Source: Mesorhizobium sp. CU3 | GTDB taxonomy: Bacteria; Pseudomonadota; Alphaproteobacteria; Rhizobiales; Rhizobiaceae | DNA length: 64,000 nt | Direction: 5' to 3' | Assembly: GCF_006442965.1 (NCBI RefSeq) | Contig: NZ_VFWX01000007.1 | Span: 239,805-303,804, forward strand | Shown: positions 25,325-32,883 of the stretch, piece after piece | Layout of the letters: every line of letters starts with the position of its first letter | Position numbering within the stretch: the stretch's first letter is position 1 | Notes under the pieces: generated by a model | Told to the model about the DNA's origin: nothing | Seen by the model: the letters and a program-made list of their open reading frames with translations, nothing else | Database searches by the model: none | Position numbers and translations under genes: made by a program

Positions 25325-26773
25325 ATGTACGAAAACGCCTTCAACAGCATCGAAAAGGACTTGAGGGCCGAAGAGGGCATCAGCAACGAGCTGGACTACG
25401 TCGAACAGACCTCGTGGGTGATGTTCCTGAAATACCTTCATGACCTGGAGAGCGAGCGTCGTGACCGGGCAGAACTTGAAGGCAAGGGCCACGGCCCGAT
25501 CATCGAAGGCAAGTTTCGCTGGGACAGTTGGGCCGCGCCCAAGGTGAACGGTCAGTTCGACCACAACGCAGCCATGACGGGTGACGATCTGGTGGACTTC
25601 GTGGACCGCGAACTGTTCCCCTACCTCGCCCGTTTCCATGACCGCGCCACCGGCCCGGACACCATCGAATACAAGATCAGCGAAATCTTCACCGAACTGC
25701 GCTCCAAGTTTCGCTCAGGCTACATCCTTCGCGACGTGCTGGAAATCGTGGACGGGCTGCACTTCAAGACCCAGGCCGACAAGCACGAGCTTTCGGCGCT
25801 CTACGAAACCCGCATCCGCCGCATGGGCAACGCGGGACGAAACGGCGGCGAGTACTACACGCCCCGACCGCTGATCCGCGCCATGATCAAAGTCGTCGAC
25901 CCGAAGATCGGAGAGACCGTCTATGACGGCGCGGTCGGCTCGGCGGGCTTCCTCTGCGAAGCCTATGACTACATGCGTCGCCCGAACATCAGCGCCAGCG
26001 ACTATGAGACCCTGCAGCGGCGCACCTTCTACGGGCAGGAGAAGAAGTCTCTGGCCTACGTCATCGGCATCATGAACATGGTGCTGCACGGAATTGAGGC
26101 CCCTAACATCGTCCACACCAACAGCCTCAACGAAAACGTCCTGGACTATCAGGACAAGGATCGCCACGACATCGTCATGGCCAATCCGCCCTTCGGTGGC
26201 GGCGAGCGGCGCGAGGTGCAGCAGAACTTCCCGATCAAGTCGGGCGAGACGGCCTATCTGTTCCTGCAACACTTCATCCGCAAGCTGCGGGCCGGGGGCC
26301 GCGCTTCGATTGTCATTAAGAACACCTTCCTGTCGAACGCCGACAACGCCAGCCTGGCGCTGCGGCGCGAGTTGTTGGAAAGCTGTAGCCTGCACACGAT
26401 CCTCGACTGCCCGCAGGGGACCTTCCAGGGGGCGGGCGTCAAGACGGTGGTGCTGTTCTTCCAGAAGGGCGAGTCGACACGGCGCATCTGGTATTATCAG
26501 CTTGATCCGGGCCGTAGCCTTGGCAAAACTAATCCCCTGAACGACGATGATCTGGCCGAGTTTGTCGAATTGCAGCGCGGGTTGGAAACCGGGCCTAAAT
26601 CGTGGGTCGTGGACGTGGCCGATGTAGATACCGTGACTTTCGACCTGTCGGTGAAAAACCCTAACGCTCCTGAGACGGAGGCCCTGCGGAATCCGGAAGA
26701 GATCATCGACACAATCCTTGCCCGCGATGTCGAGACGGCGGAAATTCTTGAGCGCATCCGGGGGCTGTTGTGA
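25325..26773 (+). CDS. hsdM: Type I restriction-modification methyltransferase subunit HsdM
   Basis: 482-residue N6-adenine methyltransferase subunit. HsdM_N helical part: 'MYENAFNSIEKDLRAEEGISNELDYVEQTSWVMFLKYLHDLE'. SAM-binding motif I: 'VYDGAVGSAGFLCEAYDYM'. Catalytic motif IV: 'DIVMANPPFGG' (NPPF). The linker 'GEYYTPRPLIRAMIKVVDP' is typical. The ATG at 25325 is taken because CAGGGG lies 6 bases upstream and all conserved sequence begins here; the frame is open further upstream but overlaps the divergent recombinase's promoter. It overlaps hsdS by 4 bases (GTGA). Confidence 0.95.
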   Translation: MYENAFNSIEKDLRAEEGISNELDYVEQTSWVMFLKYLHDLESERRDRAELEGKGHGPIIEGKFRWDSWAAPKVNGQFDHNAAMTGDDLVDFVDRELFPYLARFHDRATGPDTIEYKISEIFTELRSKFRSGYILRDVLEIVDGLHFKTQADKHELSALYETRIRRMGNAGRNGGEYYTPRPLIRAMIKVVDPKIGETVYDGAVGSAGFLCEAYDYMRRPNISASDYETLQRRTFYGQEKKSLAYVIGIMNMVLHGIEAPNIVHTNSLNENVLDYQDKDRHDIVMANPPFGGGERREVQQNFPIKSGETAYLFLQHFIRKLRAGGRASIVIKNTFLSNADNASLALRRELLESCSLHTILDCPQGTFQGAGVKTVVLFFQKGESTRRIWYYQLDPGRSLGKTNPLNDDDLAEFVELQRGLETGPKSWVVDVADVDTVTFDLSVKNPNAPETEALRNPEEIIDTILARDVETAEILERIRGLL

Positions 26774-27969
26774 AGGCGGGGTGGGAGGTTAGGCCGCTGG
26801 GGGAGGTCGCCGAGATTGCCAGTGGGGGGACACCCTCGAAGGGTCGGGATGACTTCTGGAAGGGTAATATTCCCTGGGTATCACCAAAGGATATGAAATC
26901 AGCTGTCATTGCAGACAGTGAGGACCATATATCCGAGGCCGCCCTCTCTGGGTCGGCAACGCGGCTAATCAAGGCTGGTTCGCTTTTGCTTGTTGTACGG
27001 TCCGGGATTTTGGCCCGAACTATTCCGGTGGGAGTGGCAGGGCGCGACCTGACCATCAATCAGGACATCAAGGCACTGATGCCGTCAAAGAAACTGGAAA
27101 GCAGGTTTCTTGCCTATTTCCTTGAACTTCGCGAGCCGTATTTGCTGGAGAAAGTTACGCGCGGTGCCACGGTCCATAAACTCGACACCCCGGTGGTCAA
27201 GTCGCTCCCAATCCCCCTTCCGCCCCTAGACGAACAGAAGCGTATCGTCGCGGTTCTGGATGGAGCCTTTCGGGAACTGTCCCAGTCGCGTGCCAACATA
27301 GAAACCAACGCTGCCGAGGCGAGGGAGTTGTTTGCCGAAGCTCTACGGCGGACCTTTGAAATTGAAGCCGTGAACTGGCCCAAACGCACTTTGATGGGCG
27401 TTTGCAGAGAATTCGGACGAGGAAAGTCACGACATCGACCTCGCAACGACCCGAGGCTCTATGGCGGCCCCTATCCCTTCATACAAACCGGCGACATCAG
27501 TCGGGCCGATCACCTGTTAACTAACTTCTCTCAAACCTACTCAGAGATGGGCCTCCAGCAAAGCAAGATGTGGCCGAGCGGGACCGTCTGCATTGCGATA
27601 GTCGGGGCCACAATTGGTGAGACAGCGGTCATCACCTTTGATGCCTGCTTCCCGGATAGCGTTATCGGCATGACGCTCGACCAAAATTTAGCGAATGCAG
27701 AGTACGTTGAATTCATGTTAGGATATTACAAGGATGATCTGAAAGAGGCGGGCAAGGGTAGTGCGCGAGATAATATAAACTTGGGAACCTTTGAGCACCG
27801 GGGGTTTCCACTGCCTGACCTCGAAATTCAAAACGACACGGTTCAACGGCTCAAGAAAATTGCCGGTTACATCGATCAAGTATCCAGCCTCTATGACGAG
27901 AACGTGGTCCTTCTAGACACGCTCCGCCAATCACTTCTGCAAAAAGCCTTCTCAGGCGAATTAGCCTAA
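26770..27969 (+). CDS. hsdS: Type I restriction-modification specificity subunit HsdS
   Basis: 399 residues with the classical two-TRD layout. TRD1 begins 'WEVRPLGEVAEIASGGTPSKG' and 'IPWVSPKDMKS'. The central conserved coiled coil is 'LPPLDEQKRIVAVLDGAFRELSQSRANIETNA'. TRD2 runs from about 215 ('VCREFGRGKSRHRPRN...IQTGDISRA'), and a second coiled coil closes the protein ('VQRLKKIAGYIDQVSSLYDENVVLLDTLRQSLLQKAFSGEL'). GTG start overlapping the hsdM stop, so translation is coupled. The target sequence cannot be read from the protein. Confidence 0.94.
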   Translation: MKAGWEVRPLGEVAEIASGGTPSKGRDDFWKGNIPWVSPKDMKSAVIADSEDHISEAALSGSATRLIKAGSLLLVVRSGILARTIPVGVAGRDLTINQDIKALMPSKKLESRFLAYFLELREPYLLEKVTRGATVHKLDTPVVKSLPIPLPPLDEQKRIVAVLDGAFRELSQSRANIETNAAEARELFAEALRRTFEIEAVNWPKRTLMGVCREFGRGKSRHRPRNDPRLYGGPYPFIQTGDISRADHLLTNFSQTYSEMGLQQSKMWPSGTVCIAIVGATIGETAVITFDACFPDSVIGMTLDQNLANAEYVEFMLGYYKDDLKEAGKGSARDNINLGTFEHRGFPLPDLEIQNDTVQRLKKIAGYIDQVSSLYDENVVLLDTLRQSLLQKAFSGELA

Positions 27970-27982
27970 CCAACCTCGACCT

Positions 27983-30301
27983 ATGTTCGACAGCGAAACC
28001 GAAGCCGACACCCGCGCCAACCGGATCGACCCGGTTCTTGCCGCTGCGGGATGGGGATCGGTCGAAGGCTCCCGCGTTCGCCGCGAGGTGATCTGCCCCG
28101 GTCGCATCATGCCGGGCGGCAAGCGTGGAGAACGTCTTTCCGCCGACTATGTGCTGATCTACCGCGACCAGAAACTTGCGGTTATAGAAGCCAAGCGGGC
28201 GGGCCTCGCCCACACCACCGGCCTCGCCCAAGCTAAGGACTATGCCGGGCGCCTTAAGGCCCGGTTTGCCTGCGCCACCAACGGGCTCGGCTGGTATGAG
28301 TCCGACATGACCAGCGGGGTCGAGGGCAACTTCCAGCCCTTCCCATCGCCGGATCAACTCTGGGACCGCTGCTTCTCGGACGCCAACAAATGGCGCGAAC
28401 GTTTCGGCGCGGTGCCGTTCGAGGTAGCGGGCGGCAAGTGGGAACTGCGCTACTACCAGCACAACGCGATCAACGCAGTGCTGGAGGCCGTGGGCAAGGG
28501 CGAGAAGCGCATCCTGCTGACGCTGGCCACCGGAACCGGCAAGACCTCCATCGCCTTTCAGATCGCATGGAAACTGTTCCACGCCCGCTGGAACCTTTCG
28601 GGTGAGCCCGTGCGCCGTCCGCGCATCCTGTTCCTGGCCGACCGCAACATTCTCGCCGATCAGGCATACAACGCCTTCTCCGCCTTCCCCGCCGACGCGA
28701 TCACCCGTATCGACCCGGACACTCTGCACAGGAAAGGCGCGGTGCCAAAGAACGCTTCGGTCTTCTTCACGATTTTCCAGACCTTCATGACCGGGGACGG
28801 CCAGCCAAGCTACGAAGGTTATCCGCCGGACTTCTTCGACTTCATCGTGATCGACGAGTGCCACAGGGGCGGCGCGAACGACGAAGGCAACTGGCGCGCG
28901 ATAATGGAGCATTTCTCACCGGCCGTGCAGCTCGGCCTGACCGCCACGCCCCGCCGCAAGCACAATGCCGACACCTATGCCTACTTCGGCGATCCGGCCT
29001 ATGTGTACTCGCTACGCGAGGGGATCGAGGACGGCTTCCTGACGCCCTTCAAGGTGCGCCAGATGGCCAGCACGATCGACGAGTATGTCTGGGATGGCTC
29101 CGACGAGATCGTTTCGGGCGAGATCGACAAGGACAAATACACAGAGGCCGACTTCAACACCCGTCTGATCATCGAGGCGCGGGAGCGTAGCCGAGTGGCC
29201 GAGTTCATGAACCAAATCGACCAGCGTCAGAAAACCCTCGTCTTCTGCGCTACCCAGGAACACGCACTGCGGGTGAGGGACTACATCAACCAGATCAAGG
29301 CCAATCCGAATCCTAACTACTGCCATCGCGTCACCGCTGATGACGGGAAGCTCGGCGAGCAGCACCTGAGGAATTTTCAGGACAACGACAAAACTATCCC
29401 GACGGTCCTGACGACCTCGCAGAAGTTGTCCACCGGGGTCGATGCGCGGAATGTCCGCAACATTGTTTTGATGCGCCCGATCCGATCCATGATTGAGTTC
29501 AAGCAGATCATCGGACGAGGAACCCGCACCTATGATGGCAAGGACTATTTCACGATCTACGACTTCGTGAAGGCGCACGAGAAATTCAACGATCCGGAAT
29601 GGGACGGCGAGCCGATGCCGCCCGAAGGCACTCCGCCATCGCAGCCCGACCCCAGGCCGGAACCTCCGGAGCCAACCGAGGGCCCGGATGGGGGCACTGA
29701 GGGTGGGGAGGATGAGCCGAAGACCAAGCTGGTGATCCGGCTTGCGGACGGAAAGGAGCGGGCGATCACTTATCTTGCCGCGACGACCTATTGGGGTCCG
29801 GACGGCAAGCCGATGTCGGCGCAACAGTTCCTTGAACGCTTGTTCGGCGACCTTTCTACGATGATCGCTAACGAGGATGAATTGCGCCGCAAGTGGAGCG
29901 ACCCTGACCAGCGGGAACACTTCATCGCGGTGCTGGAACAACAGGGCTATGACGCCGACAAGCTGGCGGACATGCGCCGCCTGGTCGACGCCCCGGATAG
30001 CGACCTATTCGATGTATTGGCCTACATCCGCTTCACGACCCCTCCGAAAACCCGACACGCCCGCGCCAATAATGTCCGTCAGGACGGCCTGAGGAGTTTG
30101 GACCGGGAGATGCGGGACTTTCTCTACGGTGTGCTTGGCGCTTACGAGCAGCGCGGAGAGAGGGAGCTGGCGACCCCGAAGCTCGCCGACTACCTGACGG
30201 CGCGATACGGAACCCTCGCCGACGCCCGGGCCCATCTGGGGGACATGCAGTCGATCCGGGCGTCATACTTCGGAGTGCAGCAGCGTCTCTATCGGGACTA
30301 G
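27983..30301 (+). CDS. hsdR: Type I restriction endonuclease subunit HsdR
   Basis: 772-residue restriction/translocation subunit. The N-terminal nuclease has D55 ('SADYVLIYRDQKLAVIEAK') with E69-x-K71. SF2 helicase motifs follow: I 'LLTLATGTGKTSIAFQ', II 'FIVIDECHRGG', III 'LGLTATPRR', V-VI 'TTSQKLSTGVD' and 'EFKQIIGRGTRTYDGKDYFTIYDF'. A Pro-rich linker (about residues 545-575) separates the motor from a C-terminal helical domain. It lies 13 bp after hsdS. Length is short for HsdR (usually 900-1,100) but normal for this subtype. The operon appears intact and therefore possibly active. Confidence 0.94.
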   Translation: MFDSETEADTRANRIDPVLAAAGWGSVEGSRVRREVICPGRIMPGGKRGERLSADYVLIYRDQKLAVIEAKRAGLAHTTGLAQAKDYAGRLKARFACATNGLGWYESDMTSGVEGNFQPFPSPDQLWDRCFSDANKWRERFGAVPFEVAGGKWELRYYQHNAINAVLEAVGKGEKRILLTLATGTGKTSIAFQIAWKLFHARWNLSGEPVRRPRILFLADRNILADQAYNAFSAFPADAITRIDPDTLHRKGAVPKNASVFFTIFQTFMTGDGQPSYEGYPPDFFDFIVIDECHRGGANDEGNWRAIMEHFSPAVQLGLTATPRRKHNADTYAYFGDPAYVYSLREGIEDGFLTPFKVRQMASTIDEYVWDGSDEIVSGEIDKDKYTEADFNTRLIIEARERSRVAEFMNQIDQRQKTLVFCATQEHALRVRDYINQIKANPNPNYCHRVTADDGKLGEQHLRNFQDNDKTIPTVLTTSQKLSTGVDARNVRNIVLMRPIRSMIEFKQIIGRGTRTYDGKDYFTIYDFVKAHEKFNDPEWDGEPMPPEGTPPSQPDPRPEPPEPTEGPDGGTEGGEDEPKTKLVIRLADGKERAITYLAATTYWGPDGKPMSAQQFLERLFGDLSTMIANEDELRRKWSDPDQREHFIAVLEQQGYDADKLADMRRLVDAPDSDLFDVLAYIRFTTPPKTRHARANNVRQDGLRSLDREMRDFLYGVLGAYEQRGERELATPKLADYLTARYGTLADARAHLGDMQSIRASYFGVQQRLYRD

Positions 30302-30306
30302 GACGC

Positions 30307-31665
30307 TCACTTGGCCTTTTCGGCTATCGCTTCCGGAAGCCGGACGGCCTCCACACATTCCCGCAACTGCTCCAGTGATGGCCCACCCGAGTACACGCCG
30401 AAGGCAATGCTCGCGCGTTTCTGCCCGACGACGGTTTGAATGGTGCTTTCGGGTTGCCCCGCGCGTTCTGCCGTGGTGATGAACCATCGCCGGAAGGAGT
30501 GGAAGTTGACGAGGCTGCGCCGCCTGCCTTCGCGTGTCTCTTCCACTCCGACTTTCCTGCGGTATGCCGTAAAGTGGTTGGACGCCTTGAACGACCGCTC
30601 ACGCATCGAGTCCTTTTTGCGTACCGGGGGCCACTCAGGGAAAAGATCGTCGTCCGGCGACTTTCCTGCGACCCGGCGTTCCACGATTGCCTTGAGATCC
30701 GGATGGATCGGGCAGTCACGGGCGCCCGGCTCTTTCTTCTGCGGCTTGAAGGTGAACGTGCCGCCCTGACAATCCTTCATTTTGAGGTCCACTATCGCCT
30801 CAATGCGCGCTCCCGTAAGGGCAGCAATGCGCATCAAGTCGTGCATCTGCTGAGAGGCTTCCCCTGAAAGCAGTTTGACCATCTCGTCGTAGGTGAAGGG
30901 CCGTTCCTTGTCTTCGTTCAACACGCGCGGCACGGTATAGGTTCTTCCCGCCCAGACATCGGCGTTCACAGCATGGCGGTTCTCCATCCACTGCCAATAG
31001 ATGCTTAGCCGGGTTAGATACTTGTTCAGTGTGACCGGCGACCGGCCTTGGCTGGCCCTGAAGGCATCCGCGAACCTGACGGCCTCCCGCTTGCCGAACG
31101 TTTCCAGGAAGGCCGGAACACTCTCGCTCTTGCACCAGTCGAGCAGGTACCCCATGGCCCGCTCGTCATCGGCGCGGGTTCGCGATTTGACGTTCAGCTG
31201 GTCGAGGTAGACCTTTCGGTGAGCGTCTATAGGGGTTCTCCTACCGAAGGCCATGTCAGCGAACTGTACCGCCGCATCTTCCTTATGGGGCTCGAACACC
31301 GGTTGGCCTTCCCTATCGACGCCCACCGGTTTCCCGGCCAACTCCTCGGCGCGGTTGATGATCTCCAGATCTATGGCGTGGGGGTCGGCTCCCGCATCTT
31401 CGATGCGCCTCCTGAGGGCCGCAAGCCGAAGAGCCTCCGCCTTGGCGGTTTCGGGCGACCGCAACTGACTGATCTGAGCATGGAGTGCTTCGACGACTGT
31501 CCACTTCAACCTGTTCGCCTCTGCGAGGCTGTCTGTTTCCAGGGACTGCTTGAGCTTGGTCTTTCCGATGGTTGATTGGAGGTCTCGGGGGACGTTGACC
31601 ACGACGCGCCATCTGTTCCCATGCAGTTCCAGAAATCGCTTGTCGGCGTGACGTGGCGCTGGCAT
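30307..31665 (-). CDS. int: Tyrosine recombinase (island integrase)
   Basis: 452-residue integrase. N-terminal DUF6538-like arm-binding region ('RFLELHGNRWRVVVNVPRDLQ'), core-binding SAM-like domain (about 130-240) and catalytic domain with R287 ('ALTGARIEA'), H389-x-x-R392 ('HSFRRWF') and nucleophile Y425 ('FGVYSGG'). At the second His position (GH in most integrases) the sequence reads 'VVGQKR', i.e. Gln415. ATG with AGGGG upstream. It lies 109 bp inside attR and reads into the island, the normal arrangement for tRNA-targeted islands. The stop is 5 bp from that of hsdR (convergent). Confidence 0.93.
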   Translation of the reverse strand: MPAPRHADKRFLELHGNRWRVVVNVPRDLQSTIGKTKLKQSLETDSLAEANRLKWTVVEALHAQISQLRSPETAKAEALRLAALRRRIEDAGADPHAIDLEIINRAEELAGKPVGVDREGQPVFEPHKEDAAVQFADMAFGRRTPIDAHRKVYLDQLNVKSRTRADDERAMGYLLDWCKSESVPAFLETFGKREAVRFADAFRASQGRSPVTLNKYLTRLSIYWQWMENRHAVNADVWAGRTYTVPRVLNEDKERPFTYDEMVKLLSGEASQQMHDLMRIAALTGARIEAIVDLKMKDCQGGTFTFKPQKKEPGARDCPIHPDLKAIVERRVAGKSPDDDLFPEWPPVRKKDSMRERSFKASNHFTAYRRKVGVEETREGRRRSLVNFHSFRRWFITTAERAGQPESTIQTVVGQKRASIAFGVYSGGPSLEQLRECVEAVRLPEAIAEKAK

Positions 31666-31680
31666 TCTGTTGGCCCCTGA

Positions 31681-31699
31681 GTACCCAATTGCGTACCCA
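31681..31699. other. Putative integrase arm-binding repeats, right end
   Basis: GTACCCA at 31681-31687 and 31693-31699, between the integrase start and attR. It mirrors the left-end pair, with the GAG and GCG contexts in the opposite order. A role in excision or in autoregulation of int is inferred. Confidence 0.45.
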
Positions 31700-31773
31700 G
31701 CCTGTGCCCCACAGCGTTCTGTTTTTCAACATCATTTTGATGCAAAAAGGAAAATACCTAACGAAGGTTGTCT

Positions 31774-31790
31774 CCCCCTCAGCTCCACCA
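31774..31790 (+). other. attR (17-bp core)
   Basis: CCCCCTCAGCTCCACCA, identical to the 3' end of tRNA-Ala at 17997-18013. The bases that follow (GCGG) resemble those after the tRNA, so the chromosome resumes here. Confidence 0.9.
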
Positions 31791-31871
31791 GCGGAATTCC
31801 CCGGATCGATAATTTTATTAGACGGTGAAGCCGAAAACTTCGATGCTGCCGTCAGTCTCTGGCATGTGACG

Positions 31872-32216
31872 ATGATCTCGATTTCCCGCATTGTGGCCCT
31901 CTTCCTGTTCGCAGCGATCAGCTTCGCGACACTGTCGCCGATCGAAATGCGGCCGCATCTCACCAGCGATCCGAATGTTGAGCGCGCGCTGGCCTATGTG
32001 CTGTTCGGCGTGGCGCTTGCCCTTGGTTTCCCGAACCGCCTCGTGCAGACCCTGGTGGCGGCCGCGCTTGTCGCTGGCGTGCTGGAGGCGCTGCAGATCA
32101 TCGACCCGGGCCGGCATGCCCGGTTGAGGGACGCCGTGCTCAAGGCCGTGGCCGGTTTCATTGGCATAGCCGTCGGCCATGCCATCATGGCGGCGCGCCG
32201 ACGCAAGACACCCTGA
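31872..32216 (+). CDS. VanZ-like small membrane protein
   Basis: 114 residues, very hydrophobic, with about three to four membrane segments ('ISRIVALFLFAAISFATLSP', 'ALAYVLFGVALALGF', 'LVQTLVAAALVAGVLEALQ', 'LKAVAGFIGIAVGHAIMA'). The motif 'SPIEMRP...ERALAYVLFGVALALGFPNR...LEALQIIDPGRHARLRDAVLKAVAGFIG' fits the VanZ-like family seen in rhizobia, where E-x-x-Q and R..D-x-x-x-N/K loops recur. Start uncertain (ATG 31872 or GTG 31866; no good ribosome site). First chromosomal gene after the island. Confidence 0.65.
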   Translation: MISISRIVALFLFAAISFATLSPIEMRPHLTSDPNVERALAYVLFGVALALGFPNRLVQTLVAAALVAGVLEALQIIDPGRHARLRDAVLKAVAGFIGIAVGHAIMAARRRKTP

Positions 32217-32310
32217 GGCGTATTGATATTCAGGTGAGGCCGGCCTGCAAACGCCATGCGGAGCGGCTCCGCCAACCGGTCCAGATACGTAAAATCGTTT
32301 ACATGCGAAT

Positions 32311-32366
32311 GTTTCCGGATCCGTGTTTTCGGAAACCGGGGGCCGTTTTGCGCGCCATTGGCGCGA
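32311..32366. promoter_or_regulatory. Two hairpins in the leader of the DUF1127-like gene
   Basis: GTTTCCG (32311-32317) pairs with CGGAAAC (32330-32336). A second stem follows, CGCGCC (32351-32356) with GGCGCG (32360-32365), flanked by T-run/A-run. The 202-bp interval 32217-32418 contains no gene. Terminator, leader structure or repeat remnant cannot be told apart. Confidence 0.35.
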
Positions 32367-32418
32367 AACGGACCGGGCGCATTCATCCCGCCATCCAAAC
32401 GGAACAGGGAAGTGCGAA

Positions 32419-32595
32419 ATGTCCATGCTCGGAAATCTCGGCCGCTCCATCATACGCCACCACAACGACGCCAAGGCCAGGCGCCTGATGAACAGCCTGT
32501 CGCCTGAGTTGCAGAAAGACATCGGCTGGGAAGCGGCGCCTCGGGCCCGCGAAAATGCCCACCTTGCCCATATCGTCCTTTCGGGCACGCGCTGA
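32419..32595 (+). CDS. DUF1127-like small protein
   Basis: 58 residues: MSMLGNLGRSIIRHHNDAKA followed by RRLMNSLSPELQKDIGW. The pattern 'A-R-R-L-x-x-L-S-x-E-L-x-x-D-I-G-W' matches the DUF1127 helical hairpin. DUF1127 proteins in Rhodobacter and Agrobacterium bind RNA and affect RNA turnover and stress metabolism. Whether this one does is inferred. GGAACAGGGA lies about 8 bases before the ATG. A 58-residue relative follows at 32701. Confidence 0.7.
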   Translation: MSMLGNLGRSIIRHHNDAKARRLMNSLSPELQKDIGWEAAPRARENAHLAHIVLSGTR

Positions 32596-32700
32596 GCCAA
32601 ATCGGGCCTTCGCTCCCAATGTGGCGAAGGGCTTTGTCGATCCAGACCCGTCACGCCTTGCGACAGCGACATGTCAGCCATTTCAATGGAGGAAGTGCCA

Positions 32701-32877
32701 ATGTCAGTGCTGGGAATCCTGCTGCATTTCGGCCGCGCGGTCATCCACGCGCACAACAATGCCAAGACCAGGAATCTGATGGACCCGATGCCGCGCCAAG
32801 CGCGCTTCGAAGCAGACGAGGAAGGGGCTGACACCACGGAGAGCCGCTCGCAGCGATACGAGAAGGGTTCGAGGTGA
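32701..32877 (+). CDS. Paralogue of the preceding DUF1127-like protein, diverged C-terminus
   Basis: 58 residues. The first half (MSVLGILLHFGRAVIHAHNN, then AKTRNLMDPMP) aligns with MSMLGNLGRSIIRHHNDAKA + RRLMNSLSP of the neighbour. The second half is acidic/polar (RFEADEEGADTTESRSQRYE) and has lost the D-I-G-W motif. Start ATG 32701 has GGAGGA 8 bases upstream, better than the ATG at 32671. The same length and shared first half point to tandem duplication. Its stop is 6 bp from the convergent rtcR stop. Confidence 0.6.
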   Translation: MSVLGILLHFGRAVIHAHNNAKTRNLMDPMPRQARFEADEEGADTTESRSQRYEKGSR

Positions 32878-32883
32878 CAGGCC

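Larger units (their letters stand above)
17997..31790. mobile_element. Integrative genomic island at tRNA-Ala carrying defence genes
   Basis: Bounded by a perfect 17-bp direct repeat, CCCCCTCAGCTCCACCA, at 17997-18013 (inside the tRNA) and 31774-31790. A tyrosine integrase gene next to the right end reads inward. Cargo: STAND NTPase-nuclease, ParB-like protein, two unknowns, serine recombinase, complete type I restriction-modification. The left part (18.1-25.2 kb) is visibly AT-richer with codon use unlike the flanking genes. No conjugation or replication genes are present, so it is mobilised, if at all, in trans or by excision only. Confidence 0.92.

Noticed and set aside
31770..31790. A second tRNA gene at the right end of the island
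   Set aside because: Only the last 17 bases of the tRNA are duplicated; no acceptor 5' strand, D-arm or anticodon arm precedes them.
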